Of a stretch of DNA of 7,859 bases, positions 1-6,870 are shown piece by piece (within the stretch, counting starts at the first letter, position 1; every line of letters begins with the position of its first letter). This DNA is from Bacteroidota bacterium (lineage in GTDB: Bacteria; Bacteroidota; Bacteroidia; UBA7662; CANHCV01): the NCBI GenBank assembly GCA_027488715.1, contig JAIYBD010000001.1, positions 1 to 7,859 of the forward strand, read 5' to 3'. Made by a program: the position numbers and the translations under genes. The notes beneath the pieces are model-generated. The model saw only the letters and a list, made by a program, of their open reading frames with translations. It did not search any database and was not told the origin of the DNA.

Positions 1-1454
1 CCGATAAAGTGCATCGGGAAGAACACCATGGAAGCCGAGGCCAAGGTCAACCAAAAGTGCAAATAATCCAAACGAGCATTCATCACGCGACCAAACATAC
101 GGGGGAACCAGTGGTAAACCCCGGCCAACATCCCAAAGATGGAAGCAGCTCCCATCACCAAGTGGAAGTGAGCAACGACGAAATACGTATCGTGCAAGTT
201 GATGTCCAACGCTGCGTTACCTAACCAAATTCCAGTTAAACCACCTGAGATGAACATGGAAACAAGACCGATAGCGAACAACATCGCAGGAGTCATAACG
301 ATAGAACCTTTCCAAAGTGTGGCCAAGTAGTTGAAGGTTTTTACCGCCGATGGAACCGCAATCACCAAAGTAAGAATCATGAATACGTTTCCAAGGAATG
401 GATTCATACCGGTCATAAACATATGGTGACCCCAAACAATGAACGAAAGAACCGAAATACCCAACAAAGAACCGATCATCGCACGATAACCGAAAATGGG
501 TTTACGAGAATTCGTAGCAATAACTTCAGAAGTTAAACCCAACGCTGGCATCAAAATGATGTATACTTCAGGGTGACCTAAGAACCAGAACAAGTGTTGG
601 TAAAGGATAGCTGATCCACCGGTTTGTGCCAATGGAGCACCAGCAATATAAATTTCATTCAAGTAGAACGACGTATGAAACAAACGGTCGAATGTTAACA
701 AAACCGCAGCCGACAACAACACTGGGAATGAAAGTACGCCAAGAATAGCCGTACACAAAAATGCCCAAATGGTAAGCGGCATACGGGTCATTTTCATACC
801 CACAGTACGCATGTTCAAAATAGTCGCAATGTAATTCAAAGAACCCATCAAAGAAGAAGCAATGAAAAGGGTCATGGACAACAACCAAAGGGTCATTCCA
901 AGGCCAGAGCCTGACATGGCCTGAGGAAGTGCAGAGAGAGGTGGATAAACGGTCCAACCGCCGGATGCGGGTCCTGTTTCAACAAAAACCGAAGTTAACA
1001 TCAAAATGGTTGAAGCGAAAAACAACCAATAAGACAACATGTTGATGAATGGTGATGCCATATCACGAGCACCCAACTGCAAGGGGATGAGCAAGTTCGA
1101 GAACGTACCGCTCAAACCTGCCGTTAATACGAAGAATACCATGATGGTTCCGTGAATGGTAACCAATCCCATGTAAAATTCTGGACTCAATTTTCCACCT
1201 TTACCCCATTTACCGAGTAAAGTTTCCATCCAAGGATAAGTACCTTCTGGCCAACCCAATTGAATTCGGAAAATAACCGACATCAACATGCCGACGAAAG
1301 CCATGAGAATCCCTGTAATCAGGAATTGTTTGGCGATCATCTTGTGATCCATTGAAAATACGTACTTACTCAAAAAGGTCTCGTGGTGATGACCGTGATC
1401 GTCGTGACCGTGTCCGGCGTGATGATCGTGATGTGCAGTTGCAGCGTGTGCCAT
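1..1454 (-). CDS. coxA: Cytochrome c oxidase subunit I, A1-type haem-copper oxidase, 3' end outside the window
   Basis: This is the catalytic, proton-pumping subunit of the terminal oxidase in the cytoplasmic membrane; it reduces O2 to water at a haem-Cu centre. I translated it by hand from the ATG at 1454; the frame is open for 484 codons to the left edge, so the C-terminus is missing. Ligands seen: H101 and H431 (low-spin haem), H429 (high-spin haem), H294, H343 and H344 (CuB), and Y298 of the GHPEVY motif (cross-linked Tyr). H421/D422 are the subunit I Mg site ligands. D-channel residues N120, D131 and N138 keep the Paracoccus spacing; E296 and K372 are present, so this is A1-type. The K-channel Thr is Ser369. 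The first 25 residues hold eleven His. It follows coxB by 20 bp and is presumably co-transcribed. The start codon is preceded by GGAG only 2 nt away, too close for a normal ribosome site. Confidence 0.97.
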   Translation of the reverse strand, partial: MAHAATAHHDHHAGHGHDDHGHHHETFLSKYVFSMDHKMIAKQFLITGILMAFVGMLMSVIFRIQLGWPEGTYPWMETLLGKWGKGGKLSPEFYMGLVTIHGTIMVFFVLTAGLSGTFSNLLIPLQLGARDMASPFINMLSYWLFFASTILMLTSVFVETGPASGGWTVYPPLSALPQAMSGSGLGMTLWLLSMTLFIASSLMGSLNYIATILNMRTVGMKMTRMPLTIWAFLCTAILGVLSFPVLLSAAVLLTFDRLFHTSFYLNEIYIAGAPLAQTGGSAILYQHLFWFLGHPEVYIILMPALGLTSEVIATNSRKPIFGYRAMIGSLLGISVLSFIVWGHHMFMTGMNPFLGNVFMILTLVIAVPSAVKTFNYLATLWKGSIVMTPAMLFAIGLVSMFISGGLTGIWLGNAALDINLHDTYFVVAHFHLVMGAASIFGMLAGVYHWFPRMFGRVMNARLDYLHFWLTLASASMVFFPMHFI

Positions 1455-1474
1455 ATCTCCGTGTTTTTTCTTTA

Positions 1475-3043
1475 TTATTTTAACAACTGTGCCATTCCAC
1501 TGTTTGCAGCAGAATCAACTTTATTTTGAATTTTTGTAAAATAAGCCTTGGTCTTCTCTTTGTACCAACGATCATATTCTTCAGGCTCAACGACTTTTAC
1601 TCGACGTTTCATGTTGTAGTGGGAGGCTCCACAAATTTTATTACACAAAAGAATGTAATCGAATTTAGGATCTCCGGTCTTCAAACGCATTTCATCCGTG
1701 GTGATGGTGGGCGTAAACATAAACTGAGTTGGCATACCAGGAACCGCGTTCATTTGAACACGGAAGTGAGGCATGTAGGCCGAGTGAATGACGTCCTGAG
1801 CGCGAATTTTCAAAAGAACTGGGCGACCTTTTGGCAACCACATTTCATCAGCCATGCGATCATCCAAGGCATTCTTATCTTTGGTATCAAGTCCCATGAA
1901 GTTAGTTCCTTTTTCGTAACCTTCCACTTCAAACTCTTTGTTGATCAACATATAATTGGCTTTACCCAAGGAGTTGTCTTCTCCAGCGTAGCGAATATTC
2001 CAACCGAACTGATAAGCATATACTTCAACATTCAAGGCTTTCTTTTCATCGGCCTCATCGGTAAACATGACCTGAGTCCAAACTTTTGCACCGTAAAGTA
2101 CCAAAGCCGTTAAAACAATAGCAGGAATTAACGTCCAGAAAAACTCCAAGCGGTGATTATCGGCATAGTGAAGTGCTTTTTTACCTTCTTGTTTCCGGTA
2201 CTTGTAGGAGAAGATAAACAACATGGCTTGCGTAACAATGAACACAAAGAAAGTCAAGGCAAATGTGATCATCAACATGCGATCCACCAAAACTCCGTGC
2301 TCCGATGCAGCCTCTGGCAACAAATGACGGGTGTAATTAGCAAATTGAACGTAAATCCAGAAGAATCCAACAATTAAGAAAACCAAGAACAAAATTCCAT
2401 TGATTTTATTCCAATCGAAAAGGCGTTCTCCTTTGGAACGGAACAAAGTTGAGATAACACGCAAGGAAGATAAAATAACGGCTACAATCAAAACAATCAC
2501 CAAACCGAATAGTACATAGTAGGAAGTACCCAATTGTTCCTCAGCAACACCCGTACCACCGGCAGCGCCTGCGTCAGCAGTAGCCGCTTTTGGAGCCGGT
2601 TCTGGGGTAGTTTCGATGTAGGCCAAAATATTGTCAATGTCGTCATTCGACAATTCACCGAAAGCGGTCATTTGGGTTGGCTTGTACTTATTCCAAACCT
2701 CATTCGCGTACTTATCGCCAGTGGCAATTAACGCTTGTGAGTTTTTGATCCACTTATAAAACCATTCGCGGTTTGGAGCACGCTTCGTTACCCCATGCAA
2801 AGATGGTCCGGTTCCTTTACCCTCGCTATCGTAGAGATAGTGACAAGAAGAACATTTGATGCTGAAAATACTTTCGCCCTTTTTGGCGTCGTACTTCGCA
2901 AATTCTCCTCCGGCTGCCGAAGCATTTCCCGAAGCTTTTTGGGTTGAATCAGCCGTTTGCCCGAAAGCAGAAACAGCAAATAGCATGCAAGCAGAAAGGC
3001 CTACTGCAAAGATTCTCAAAGATTTAGTGCTAAAAATTTTCAT
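1475..3043 (-). CDS. coxB: Cytochrome c oxidase subunit II with N-terminal cytochrome c domain and CuA domain
   Basis: This subunit receives electrons and passes them to subunit I. I chose the ATG at 3043 (522 aa) over one 17 codons upstream because it begins a clean signal peptide (KIFSTKSLR, hydrophobic core, likely cut near SAFG/Q, residues 25-29). Order of parts: monohaem cytochrome c domain about 45-145, with CSSCH at 64-68 and probable axial Met125; an Ala/Pro/Gly linker; four hydrophobic segments near 175-200, 213-235, 255-280 and 300-322; CuA cupredoxin domain about 335-490 with ligands H420, C467, C471, H475 and M478. The usual acidic residue of the CxExC loop is Lys469. Canonical subunit II has two membrane segments, and caa3 enzymes carry cytochrome c at the C-terminus, so the domain order here is reversed. 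It is first in the coxBA operon, divergent from atpD. Identification is secure; start choice is likely. Confidence 0.96.
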   Translation of the reverse strand: MKIFSTKSLRIFAVGLSACMLFAVSAFGQTADSTQKASGNASAAGGEFAKYDAKKGESIFSIKCSSCHYLYDSEGKGTGPSLHGVTKRAPNREWFYKWIKNSQALIATGDKYANEVWNKYKPTQMTAFGELSNDDIDNILAYIETTPEPAPKAATADAGAAGGTGVAEEQLGTSYYVLFGLVIVLIVAVILSSLRVISTLFRSKGERLFDWNKINGILFLVFLIVGFFWIYVQFANYTRHLLPEAASEHGVLVDRMLMITFALTFFVFIVTQAMLFIFSYKYRKQEGKKALHYADNHRLEFFWTLIPAIVLTALVLYGAKVWTQVMFTDEADEKKALNVEVYAYQFGWNIRYAGEDNSLGKANYMLINKEFEVEGYEKGTNFMGLDTKDKNALDDRMADEMWLPKGRPVLLKIRAQDVIHSAYMPHFRVQMNAVPGMPTQFMFTPTITTDEMRLKTGDPKFDYILLCNKICGASHYNMKRRVKVVEPEEYDRWYKEKTKAYFTKIQNKVDSAANSGMAQLLK

Positions 3044-3074
3044 TGGGTTACAATGGTTGTTGTACAAATCAGCG

Positions 3075-3109
3075 CAAAAATAAAGGAATTCCACGTTGTT
3101 TTTGACAAA
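3075..3109 (-). promoter_or_regulatory. Probable Bacteroidota-type promoter for coxBA
   Basis: Read on the minus strand, TATTTTTG (3075-3082) matches the -7 consensus TAnnTTTG exactly. A TTTG lies upstream at 3106-3109, giving 23 bp between the boxes, at the long end of the range known for this sigma factor. Transcription would begin near 3070, leaving a leader of about 25 nt before the coxB start. The region is AT-rich, so a chance match is possible. Confidence 0.5.
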
Positions 3110-3115
3110 TTTTTG

Positions 3116-3131
3116 ATATTTGGTGAAATAT
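3116..3131. repeat. Small AT-rich palindrome upstream of the coxB promoter
   Basis: ATATTT and AAATAT form perfect 6-bp inverted arms around GGTG. The centre lies about 54 bp before the predicted coxB start of transcription, just outside its -33 box, where an activator could bind. It does not match a regulator site that I can name, and such a short AT-rich palindrome can arise by chance. Confidence 0.25.
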
Positions 3132-3197
3132 TTTTTGAGGAAAGCGATTGACCATTTCAGCCCACTTCAACGTCCCAATTTTTCCTTCAATAAAAGG

Positions 3198-3228
3198 TTG
3201 ATTTTGCAAAAAATAAAATCTATCTTTG
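3198..3228 (+). promoter_or_regulatory. atpD: Bacteroidota-type promoter for atpDC
   Basis: TATCTTTG at 3221-3228 is an exact TAnnTTTG -7 box, and TTG at 3198-3200 sits 20 bp upstream, as expected for the -33 element. The predicted start of transcription is near 3233, giving a leader of roughly 25 nt. No Shine-Dalgarno sequence precedes the atpD ATG; the leader is A/T-rich, as is usual in this phylum. The same architecture and spacing occur before rpmH. Confidence 0.75.
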
Positions 3229-3259
3229 CGACCAAATTCAAATAGATAAATTTTTTTCC

Positions 3260-4756
3260 ATGAATACAGGAGAAATATCTCAAATCATCGGTGCTGTTGT
3301 TGATGTATCCTTCTCAAAAAAGGGTTCAACACTTCCACAAATCTTTAATGCTCTTTCTGTTGATCGTCCAGATGGAACAAAACTCATTCTTGAAGTGCAG
3401 AAGCACTTAGGAGAAGACGCTGTTCGTACCATCGCTATGGATGCTACCGAAGGACTTGTTCGCGGAATGGCGGTTGTAGATACAGGTTCGCCTATATCTA
3501 TGCCCCTTGGAGAGCAGGTACGTGGTCGCTTGTTCAACGTTGTTGGCGATGCCATCGACGGGTTGAAAGCCATGAACTACGAGCATACCGCATCCATTCA
3601 CCGCAAAGCTCCTAAATTTGAAGATCTTTCTACTTCAACGGAAATCCTTTTCACTGGGATTAAGGTTATCGATCTTTTGGAACCTTATGTAAAAGGAGGA
3701 AAAATCGGATTGTTTGGTGGTGCGGGTGTTGGTAAAACCGTATTGATCATGGAATTGATCAATAACATCGCAAAAGGATACGAAGGAATGTCGATCTTCG
3801 CTGGTGTAGGTGAGCGTACTCGTGAAGGAAACGACTTGTTGCGTGAAATGATTGAATCTGGTGTAATCAAATACGGAGATACTTTCAAACACGGAATGGA
3901 AAAAGGCGAGTGGTTGTTGAACGACGTTGATTATAAAGCATTAGCTGAATCCCAAGCCACCCTTGTTTTCGGACAGATGAACGAGCCTCCCGGAGCACGT
4001 GCCCGTGTAGCTCTTTCCGGATTGACCATGGCCGAATATTTCCGCGATGGAGATCCTAGTGAGCCAACCGGAAAAGATATCCTTTTCTTCGTAGATAACA
4101 TCTTCCGTTTCACTCAAGCGGGTTCTGAGGTTTCGGCACTTTTAGGTCGTATGCCTTCAGCAGTAGGTTATCAGCCAACCTTAGCAACCGAAATGGGAGC
4201 TATGCAAGAGCGAATCACATCGACCAAGCGTGGATCTATCACTTCCGTTCAGGCGGTTTACGTTCCTGCGGATGACTTGACCGATCCGGCTCCGGCTACT
4301 ACGTTTACCCACCTTGATGCGACTACGGTATTGAGCCGTAAGATTGCTGAATTGGGTATTTACCCTGCGGTAGATCCATTGGATTCTACATCCCGCATTT
4401 TGTCACGCGAAATCGTGGGCGAAAAACACTACGATTGCGCTCAGCGCGTGAAGTTGATTCTTCAGCGTTACAAAGAATTGCAAGATATCATTGCTATCCT
4501 TGGAATGGACGAACTTTCGGAAGAAGACAAGTTGGTGGTACACCGCGCTCGTCGTGTTCAACGTTTCCTTTCTCAACCTTTCTTCGTTGCGGAACAATTC
4601 ACCGGTTTGCAAGGTAAAATGGTGAATATCGACGATACCATTCGTGGATTCAACATGATTATGGATGGCGAAGTGGATGAATTCCCCGAAGCAGCATTCA
4701 ACTTGGTTGGTACCATCGAAGAAGCGATTGAAAAAGGTCGCTCAATGACGAAGTAA
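3260..4756 (+). CDS. atpD: F-type ATP synthase, F1 subunit beta
   Basis: This is the catalytic subunit of F1, which makes or hydrolyses ATP on the cytoplasmic face of the membrane as rotation of the central stalk drives its three conformations. The 498-residue length is close to the family norm. The Walker A P-loop GGAGVGKT is at 153-160, GERTREGND at 184-192 with catalytic Glu189, the Walker B stretch ILFFVDN at 274-280, and the DELSEED loop at 417-423. The start MNTGEISQIIGAVVDV fits the beta-barrel N-terminus of the family. It is followed after 2 bp by atpC. The alpha, gamma, delta and F0 genes are not in the window; in many Bacteroidota atpDC is a separate pair, so this is expected and not a sign of disruption. 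It is divergent from the oxidase operon across 216 bp. Confidence 0.99.
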   Translation: MNTGEISQIIGAVVDVSFSKKGSTLPQIFNALSVDRPDGTKLILEVQKHLGEDAVRTIAMDATEGLVRGMAVVDTGSPISMPLGEQVRGRLFNVVGDAIDGLKAMNYEHTASIHRKAPKFEDLSTSTEILFTGIKVIDLLEPYVKGGKIGLFGGAGVGKTVLIMELINNIAKGYEGMSIFAGVGERTREGNDLLREMIESGVIKYGDTFKHGMEKGEWLLNDVDYKALAESQATLVFGQMNEPPGARARVALSGLTMAEYFRDGDPSEPTGKDILFFVDNIFRFTQAGSEVSALLGRMPSAVGYQPTLATEMGAMQERITSTKRGSITSVQAVYVPADDLTDPAPATTFTHLDATTVLSRKIAELGIYPAVDPLDSTSRILSREIVGEKHYDCAQRVKLILQRYKELQDIIAILGMDELSEEDKLVVHRARRVQRFLSQPFFVAEQFTGLQGKMVNIDDTIRGFNMIMDGEVDEFPEAAFNLVGTIEEAIEKGRSMTK

Positions 4757-4758
4757 TC

Positions 4759-4998
4759 ATGACTTGCGATATCCTAACCCCAGATAAAAACGTTTTCACT
4801 GGAGAAGTTTCTTCGGTAAGTGTTCCTGGTTCTGAAGGTCGTTTCCAAGTTTTGAATAACCACGCACCGATCATTTCCTCCCTAGCCAAAGGAGAAATTA
4901 AGGTAGAAGGGAAAGATGGAAAACATTCTTTCCTCGTTAAAGGCGGCGTAGTTGAAGTCATTCAAAATAAAATAACCATTCTAACCGAATTGGCCTAA
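4759..4998 (+). CDS. atpC: F-type ATP synthase, F1 subunit epsilon, short form
   Basis: Epsilon joins the rotating gamma stalk to the c-ring and, in many bacteria, inhibits ATP hydrolysis. The 79 residues cover only the N-terminal beta-sandwich: LTPDKNVFTGEV near the start, then GSEGRFQVLNNHAPI (about 24-38), GEIKV, and the closing strands FLVKGGVVEVIQNKITILTE. The C-terminal two-helix domain, which in E. coli brings the subunit to about 139 residues, is absent. The TAA at 4996-4998 is in frame and an intrinsic terminator follows at once, so the short length is real and not a frameshift. Short epsilon subunits are known in Bacteroidota. Any control of ATP hydrolysis must then use another mechanism. 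It starts 2 bp after atpD and is surely in the same transcript. Confidence 0.95.
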   Translation: MTCDILTPDKNVFTGEVSSVSVPGSEGRFQVLNNHAPIISSLAKGEIKVEGKDGKHSFLVKGGVVEVIQNKITILTELA

Positions 4999-5000
4999 CA

Positions 5001-5031
5001 AAAAAATCCCGATTTAACATCGGGATTTTTT
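5001..5031 (+). terminator. Intrinsic terminator of atpDC
   Basis: A perfect inverted repeat pairs 5001-5013 with 5019-5031 around the 5-nt loop TTAAC. The core is ATCCCGAT/ATCGGGAT, flanked by an A run and a T run, so it could work in both directions. It begins 2 bp after the atpC stop and ends only 11 bp before the next start codon. Confidence 0.93.
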
Positions 5032-5042
5032 ATTTTTACCCC

Positions 5043-5426
5043 ATGAGTCATTCCATTCAAATTGCGAGTAATGCCCATCTTGCACTGATCAAAACCCATC
5101 GTTTTCGATCCTTGCACGAACATCAAAAAGAATTACTTGTGCATGAATTGAAAAGAAGAAAACTCAATTCCCTTGAAATTGCAGCATTGGCCAGTGAAAC
5201 GGAAGCTTTTGCCTTATTCGAAAGCCATGTTCAGGTGTGCGATCGCTGTCAACAAAAAAAAATGAATCGATCCCAAGCCCAAAAGCTTGGATTGATCGAT
5301 TTTCATCGGGATGACCTTCATTGCATTTTCTGCAATTTTCATTTTCAATCACCCAAAAAGTGGAAGAAATCCATCTCCCACTTTTTTTCATTCTTCCTGA
5401 AACCATTTTTTAAACCGAAGAGTTAG
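5043..5426 (+). CDS. Uncharacterised protein with two CxxC pairs (possible zinc ribbon)
   Basis: I do not recognise this 127-residue protein. It has no signal peptide and looks cytoplasmic. The N-terminal 60 residues are rich in His, Leu, Lys and Glu and probably helical (HEHQKELLVHELKRRKLNSLE, split here only by convention, residues 25-45). Two cysteine pairs follow, CDRC at 66-69 and CIFC at 94-97, 24 residues apart, a spacing that could bind one zinc or another metal. The tail is basic and aromatic (HFFSFFLKPFFKPKS, 113-127). Its reading frame is open after a terminator, and the next gene begins 6 bp after its stop, so it probably leads an operon with the metallo-beta-lactamase/rhodanese gene. 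A role in sulfur or redox sensing is a guess from context only. No clear promoter with both boxes is visible. Confidence 0.7.
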   Translation: MSHSIQIASNAHLALIKTHRFRSLHEHQKELLVHELKRRKLNSLEIAALASETEAFALFESHVQVCDRCQQKKMNRSQAQKLGLIDFHRDDLHCIFCNFHFQSPKKWKKSISHFFSFFLKPFFKPKS

Positions 5427-5432
5427 TCCATC

Positions 5433-6848
5433 ATGATTATTGAACAGATTTACACAGGCTGCTTGGCTCAAGGAGCCTATTACATCGAGTCTAAAGGCGA
5501 AGCCGCCATCATCGATCCACTTCGCGAAATCAAGCCTTATTTAGATCGTGCGAAGGCCAGCGGAGCCACCATCAAAGCCATTTTTGAAACTCATTTCCAT
5601 GCAGATTTTGTTTCTGGTCACGTGGATTTGGCCAAAGCCACCGGCGCTCCTATCATTTTCGGCCCCAACGCCCATCCTGAATTCCCTTTTCACTCAGGAA
5701 AAGACGGTGAAACTTTTTCCATTGGCGACATCAGCATTCAACTGCTTCATACTCCAGGGCATACCCTCGAAAGCACCACTTACCTACTCCGCGATGAAAA
5801 TCAAAAGGAAATTTGCATTTTCTCGGGAGATACTTTATTCATCGGAGATGTAGGGCGTCCCGACCTCGCAGCCAAAAGTCACCTTTCCAAAGAAGATCTC
5901 GCAGGACTCTTGTTCGATTCCCTTCGAAATAAAATCATGCCCCTCCCCGACTCCGTTATCGTTTACCCTGCCCATGGCGCCGGCTCCGCTTGCGGAAAAA
6001 ACATGAGTAAAGAAACGTTCGACACCCTTGGTCATCAAAAAGAAGTCAATTACGCCCTTCGTTCCAACATGACCAAAGACGAATTCATTGCAGAGGTGAT
6101 CGACGGTCTTGCGCCACCTCCAGCCTATTTTCCCATGAACGTCATGATGAATAAAACAGGTTACGATGGAATTGAAGACGTGATTCACCGTGGACTTATG
6201 CCATTAACTCCTTCAGAATTTGAATTGTTGGTTAATGAAAGCCACGCTTTGGTGCTCGACACCCGATCTGCCGATGAATTCGCCCACAGCCACATCCCGA
6301 ATTCCATTTTCATCGGAATTGATGGTGGCTTTGCCCCGTGGGTGGGAACGTTGATTCCCGACATTCAACAAAAACTCCTGATCGTTGCTCCAGAAGGTCG
6401 CGAGGAAGAAGTTGTTACTCGTCTTGCAAGAGTTGGATACGATTACGCTCTTGGGTTCTTAAAAGGCGGAATTGCTGCATGGGAAGCGGATGGCAGAGAG
6501 ATCGAAACCATCCAACGTCTCACACCCGAAGCACTGAAAAATGAATCCGAAAGTCATCCTGAAAATATCATTTTAGATGTTCGCAAACCTGGTGAATTTC
6601 AGGCGGAACACGTGTTAAATGTACAGCATTTGCCCTTGGATTTTATCAATGAAAACATGGCAGAATTAAACCGAAAACAACGCTATTTAATTCATTGTGC
6701 GGGAGGCTATCGATCCATGATTTTTGCTTCCATTCTCAAATCTCGCGGCTTTGAAAACATTGCCGATGTGATTGGTGGATTTGGAAAGATCAAAGCATCA
6801 GGTTTGTTTGAAACCACCAACTTTGTTTGTCCCTCTTCCAAAGCTTAA
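5433..6848 (+). CDS. Metallo-beta-lactamase fold persulfide dioxygenase-like protein fused to two rhodanese domains
   Basis: The N-terminal part (about 1-250) is a metallo-beta-lactamase domain of the ETHE1/persulfide dioxygenase and Blh type: HFHADFVSGH at 54-63, H110 in TPGH, D133 in SGD, and H181 in PAHG. In that family the equivalents of H54, H110 and D133 hold iron, and the enzyme oxidises glutathione or low-molecular-weight persulfide to sulfite. Two rhodanese domains follow. The first (about 258-358) has APEGRE where the catalytic loop should be, with Ala319 in place of Cys, and is probably inactive in sulfur transfer. The second (about 362-462) has CAGGYRS at 422-428, with Cys422 intact. 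The protein is probably cytoplasmic, as there is no signal peptide. It lies 6 bp after the CxxC protein and 22 bp before a separate rhodanese. The exact substrate cannot be read from sequence; a more general hydrolase role is less likely. Confidence 0.92.
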   Translation: MIIEQIYTGCLAQGAYYIESKGEAAIIDPLREIKPYLDRAKASGATIKAIFETHFHADFVSGHVDLAKATGAPIIFGPNAHPEFPFHSGKDGETFSIGDISIQLLHTPGHTLESTTYLLRDENQKEICIFSGDTLFIGDVGRPDLAAKSHLSKEDLAGLLFDSLRNKIMPLPDSVIVYPAHGAGSACGKNMSKETFDTLGHQKEVNYALRSNMTKDEFIAEVIDGLAPPPAYFPMNVMMNKTGYDGIEDVIHRGLMPLTPSEFELLVNESHALVLDTRSADEFAHSHIPNSIFIGIDGGFAPWVGTLIPDIQQKLLIVAPEGREEEVVTRLARVGYDYALGFLKGGIAAWEADGREIETIQRLTPEALKNESESHPENIILDVRKPGEFQAEHVLNVQHLPLDFINENMAELNRKQRYLIHCAGGYRSMIFASILKSRGFENIADVIGGFGKIKASGLFETTNFVCPSSKA

Positions 6849-6858
6849 TTCTTTTTGG

Positions 6859-6866
6859 TATTTTTG
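6859..6866 (+). promoter_or_regulatory. Isolated -7 box just before the rhodanese start
   Basis: TATTTTTG matches TAnnTTTG exactly but ends 4 bp before the ATG, so any transcript would be leaderless or nearly so. No TTG lies 17-23 bp upstream; the nearest candidate is 29 bp away. It may be only A/T-rich sequence before a start codon. Confidence 0.2.
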
Positions 6867-6870
6867 AATC

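Noticed and set aside
217..957. Minus-strand open frames inside coxA (217-435, 655-957)
   Set aside because: They are in other frames of the coxA strand; the coxA frame itself is continuous with all haem and copper ligands.
1526..2113. 195-codon open frame on the plus strand
   Set aside because: It lies wholly antisense to the CuA and membrane part of coxB, and its translation resembles no protein; coxB has all its ligand residues.
3050..3067. Small palindromes in the coxB leader (ACAA-TGG-TTGT and TTGTACAA)
   Set aside because: Arms of 4 bp are at chance level and match no operator I can name.
3044..3094. Longer coxB start with 17 more residues (MEFLYFCADL...)
   Set aside because: It would put a non-signal sequence before an otherwise good signal peptide and would overlap the predicted promoter and transcription start.
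3202..3206. TTTTG as the -33 box of atpD
   Set aside because: It leaves only 14 bp to the -7 box; the TTG at 3198-3200 gives the same 20 bp as rpmH.
3635..3892. Antisense frames within atpD
   Set aside because: They overlap the P-loop region of atpD in the opposite direction and have no support as genes.
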